This document shows, one piece after another, positions 7,448 through 9,203 of a stretch of DNA of 9,203 nt. Every line of letters begins with the position of its first letter. Position 1 is the first letter of the stretch. The position numbers and the translations under genes were made by a program. Location: assembly GCA_002688155.1 (NCBI GenBank), contig NZCH01000068.1, positions 1 through 9,203 of the forward strand. Reading direction: 5' to 3'. This DNA comes from Phycisphaerae bacterium (GTDB lineage: Bacteria; Planctomycetota; Phycisphaerae; Phycisphaerales; Phycisphaeraceae). The notes under the pieces are model-generated. The model had not been told where the DNA came from, ran no database searches, and worked only from the letters and a program-made list of their open reading frames with translations.

Positions 7448-7475
7448 ATTATACGCCCGTTGCAGCCGGTGGTAA
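7448..7475 (-). promoter_or_regulatory. Sigma70-like promoter candidate for the membrane-protein gene
   Basis: On the minus strand a perfect TATAAT (7448-7453) lies 16 bases downstream of TTACCA (7470-7475), a 4-of-6 match to TTGACA. It lies in the 133-base divergent gap and would start transcription near 7441. That gives a leader of about 70 bases to ATG 7369, or about 9 bases to ATG 7432. A perfect -10 hexamer is notable in such GC-rich DNA, but chance cannot be excluded. Confidence 0.45.
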
Positions 7476-7502
7476 CGATATTCACTTGTCCGAGGGCCCA
7501 AA

Positions 7503-8300
7503 ATGATGACAGATGCGAATGGTTTGTTTTCTGTTCAGGGGTTGGTCACGCTGGTCTCGGGCGGCAGCCGCGGTATCGGCAAGGCGATCGCCAAAGGTTT
7601 TGTACAGCACGGTGCGACTGTGATTGTGTCCAGCCGCGATCGCGAAACCCTCGAGCGCACGGCCGACGAAATCAGCACGGTGGACAACCCGGTTACGCCG
7701 ATTGTTGGCGACGTGTCCAAACAGCAAGACAACGAGACTCTGGTCGGCGAGGTCATCGATCGGTTCGGGCGGATCGACGTATTTCAAAACGTCGCCGGCG
7801 TGAACATGCGCATGCCGATGGAGGACTACACGCCCGAAGAATTCGATCGCATCCACAACATCAACCAGCGCGGCGTGTATTTTCTGGCCGTTGCCGTGGC
7901 GAAGCAGATGTTCGGGCAGGGCGGCGGTGTGATCGTCAACGTCGATTCACTCAACACATACGCGCCAATCAAGCGCGTAGCGCCGTACGCGATGACCAAG
8001 GCGGCGGTGTTATCGATGACACGCAGCATGGCGATGGAATGGGCGGACAAAGGCGTGCGCGTCAATACGATTGCACCCGGCTTTATTCTCACCGACCTGT
8101 CGCGAAAGCTCTGGTCGCGCCCGGACATGCGTGCGTGGGCCGAGGCCAACACGCCGCAGGGCCGGCTCGGCGAGGTTGATGATCTCGTCGGCACGGCGAT
8201 CTTCCTGTCGTCCAGGGGGTCAGCGTTCATGACCGGCCAGGTGCTGCGTGTCGACGGCGGGTTCACGGCTGGCGTCATGTGGCCAATCGATGATCAGTAA
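7503..8300 (+). CDS. Short-chain dehydrogenase/reductase, possibly sugar or sugar-acid specific
   Basis: This is a complete classical SDR of 265 residues, an NAD(P)-dependent oxidoreductase of the cytoplasm. The Rossmann cofactor motif is SGGSRGIG (19-26), with Ser where many members have Thr. Also visible are D70, NVAG (96-99), the structural Asn N121 in NQRGVYF, and the catalytic S149, Y162 and K166 (YAMTK) with the usual S-x12-Y spacing. PGF and the closing GQVLRVDGGF complete the fold. SSR at 43-45 after the second strand would favour NADP(H). General resemblance is to gluconate 5-dehydrogenase / 2-deoxy-gluconate 3-dehydrogenase-like SDRs; the substrate is not determined. A role on rhamnose-derived intermediates is conceivable because of the GH78 gene nearby, but the genes are not in one operon. 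ATG 7503 has GAGGG 6 bases upstream (7492-7496); the adjacent ATG 7506 is an equivalent alternative. It is divergent from the membrane-protein gene and convergent with the GT2 gene. Confidence 0.93.
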   Translation: MMTDANGLFSVQGLVTLVSGGSRGIGKAIAKGFVQHGATVIVSSRDRETLERTADEISTVDNPVTPIVGDVSKQQDNETLVGEVIDRFGRIDVFQNVAGVNMRMPMEDYTPEEFDRIHNINQRGVYFLAVAVAKQMFGQGGGVIVNVDSLNTYAPIKRVAPYAMTKAAVLSMTRSMAMEWADKGVRVNTIAPGFILTDLSRKLWSRPDMRAWAEANTPQGRLGEVDDLVGTAIFLSSRGSAFMTGQVLRVDGGFTAGVMWPIDDQ

Positions 8301-8307
8301 GTTTGGC

Positions 8308-8320
8308 GGTCGGCACGACC
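8308..8320. repeat. Short inverted repeat in the SDR/GT2 convergent gap
   Basis: GGTCG-GCA-CGACC forms a perfect 5-bp stem with a 3-base loop, 7 bases after the SDR stop codon. It may help end transcription from either side, but no T-tract follows and a stem this short arises easily by chance. Confidence 0.2.
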
Positions 8321-8337
8321 TGCGACGCGACGCCTGC

Positions 8338-9203
8338 TTACGGCGATGACACCGCCGCGCCTGCCGCCGCTCCAACCTTGAGCCCACGCCACGCCTGAAT
8401 GTGACTCCACAGGCTCGACAGCCCCACATACCAGTATCCCGCCGCAAACAGGACCAGAAACGGCACACTGATGATGCCCGTCTCAGTGTCCACTGCCAGG
8501 CGGGCGCACTTTGTCGTGTAGACGCCCATGCCCAGTTCGAGAATCGTCATCCACATCTTGATGGATGGCGTTGGAGCGACCGCGGTTCGGCGACCGGGTG
8601 TGTCATTGCCCGTTGTGTTGTACTTGGGCGTGCGCACGAAAGGGGACTGATGTCCGACGAGCGCTTCGATACAGCCGCGCGCGTTGTTGAGGGCGATGCC
8701 GATGCCGATGCTCATCAGCACAGGCAGTTGCAGGACGGTCTTGAAGACACTGCGTTGCTGCTCACGCTGGCTGGCGATGTAAAAGACGCTCGCCGACGCT
8801 GTGCCCATGACCAGCAGCGTCGCGGCCAGCAGCACCGCGCTGAGCGACCCATCTTCAAAGGGCGTCAGGTTTAAGTAATACGCCGGGTAAAACAGCAGCA
8901 CCATCAACGTCACATACAGGTACACCATCGGGCTGGTCAGGTGAAAGAACGCTTCGACTTTGACGCGAGGCGGTACCTTCGCCCTAAACAGCGTGGGCAG
9001 CAGTTTGATGGCGGTCTGGATGGAGCCTTTCGTCCAGCGATGCTGCTGCGCTTTGAATGCGTTGATTTCCGGCGGTAACTCGGCCGGGCACTCAACACGT
9101 GGCAGGAACACGAACTTCCACCCCGCCAGTTGCGCACGATATGACAGGTCAACATCCTCGGTGAGCGTGTCGTGCTGCCATCCGCCGGCGGACGCGATCG
9201 CCG
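8338..9203 (-). CDS. Processive family 2 glycosyltransferase, cellulose-synthase/CslA-like (C-terminal part, 5' truncated by window)
   Basis: The minus-strand frame is open from the window edge to the stop at 8338-8340, about 287 residues, so the N-terminus with the first Asp motifs is outside the window. The fragment begins in the catalytic domain: GGWQHDTLTEDVDLSYRA holds the TED motif (bases 9154-9162; Asp is the expected catalytic base), and AFKAQQHRWTKGSIQ holds the QxxRW motif (9034-9048) that binds the acceptor/product in processive GT2 enzymes. Four hydrophobic segments follow (from about VYLYVTLMVLLFYPAYYL, LSAVLLAATLLVMG, LPVLMSIGIGIAL and VPFLVLFAAGYWYVGL), consistent with a membrane-bound transferase making a polysaccharide or transferring to a lipid. 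GTG 9111 is not a real start because family sequence continues upstream of it. The sequence is of the bacterial cellulose/mannan-synthase-like type; the sugar donor cannot be decided. It is convergent with the SDR gene (37-base gap) and is probably a separate transcription unit. Confidence 0.93.
   Translation of the reverse strand, partial: AIASAGGWQHDTLTEDVDLSYRAQLAGWKFVFLPRVECPAELPPEINAFKAQQHRWTKGSIQTAIKLLPTLFRAKVPPRVKVEAFFHLTSPMVYLYVTLMVLLFYPAYYLNLTPFEDGSLSAVLLAATLLVMGTASASVFYIASQREQQRSVFKTVLQLPVLMSIGIGIALNNARGCIEALVGHQSPFVRTPKYNTTGNDTPGRRTAVAPTPSIKMWMTILELGMGVYTTKCARLAVDTETGIISVPFLVLFAAGYWYVGLSSLWSHIQAWRGLKVGAAAGAAVSSP

Noticed and set aside
7460..8179. 239-codon plus-strand frame overlapping the SDR gene in another frame
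   Set aside because: It is Arg/Gly-rich and without motifs, while the overlapping SDR frame carries the full set of family motifs.
9034..9111. GTG 9111 as the start of the glycosyltransferase
   Set aside because: The frame continues upstream to the window edge and encodes the conserved TED region, so the gene is truncated by the window and does not start here.

Overview
This is a GC-rich (roughly 60 % by eye), densely coding bacterial window. It holds seven protein genes, two of them cut by the window edges. I see no RNA genes, CRISPR array or insertion sequence, and no gene-free stretch longer than about 140 bases. Lipoprotein-type and twin-arginine signals, a family-9-like carbohydrate-binding lipoprotein and a GH78 rhamnosidase suggest a polysaccharide-using Gram-negative bacterium. 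A planctomycete/Phycisphaerae-type or related lineage is my guess, from gene style only; there is no marker gene to confirm it.

Region 1 (1-3039, + strand) is an operon. It holds the C-terminal half of a RbsA/MglA-type sugar ABC ATPase, a RbsC-type permease, and a class V PLP-dependent enzyme with a twin-arginine signal and possible lipobox. The solute-binding protein and the N-terminal ATPase domain would lie upstream of the window.

Region 2 (3058-6610) is a divergent pair sharing a 97-bp control region. On the minus strand is a CBM9-like lipoprotein, whose 3' end meets the operon tail convergently. On the plus strand is a 900-residue GH78 alpha-L-rhamnosidase with recognisable catalytic motifs and no signal peptide. 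A plausible reading is that rhamnosylated oligosaccharides or rhamnosides are bound at the envelope, imported, and cleaved in the cytoplasm. The nearby CUT2-type importer could carry the glycoside or free rhamnose. This is inference from adjacency.

Region 3 (6623-8300) is a second divergent pair. On the minus strand is a four-helix membrane protein of unknown function with a Pro/Thr-rich N-terminus and a good sigma70-like promoter candidate. On the plus strand is a classical short-chain dehydrogenase/reductase with an intact active site, possibly acting on a sugar or sugar acid. Region 4 (8338-9203, minus strand) is the C-terminal part of a processive GT2 glycosyltransferase of the cellulose-synthase/CslA-like type, probably unrelated to the sugar-uptake genes.

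I found no clearly new defence, mobile or RNA system. The least ordinary item is the apparently exported PLP enzyme at the end of a sugar-importer operon.
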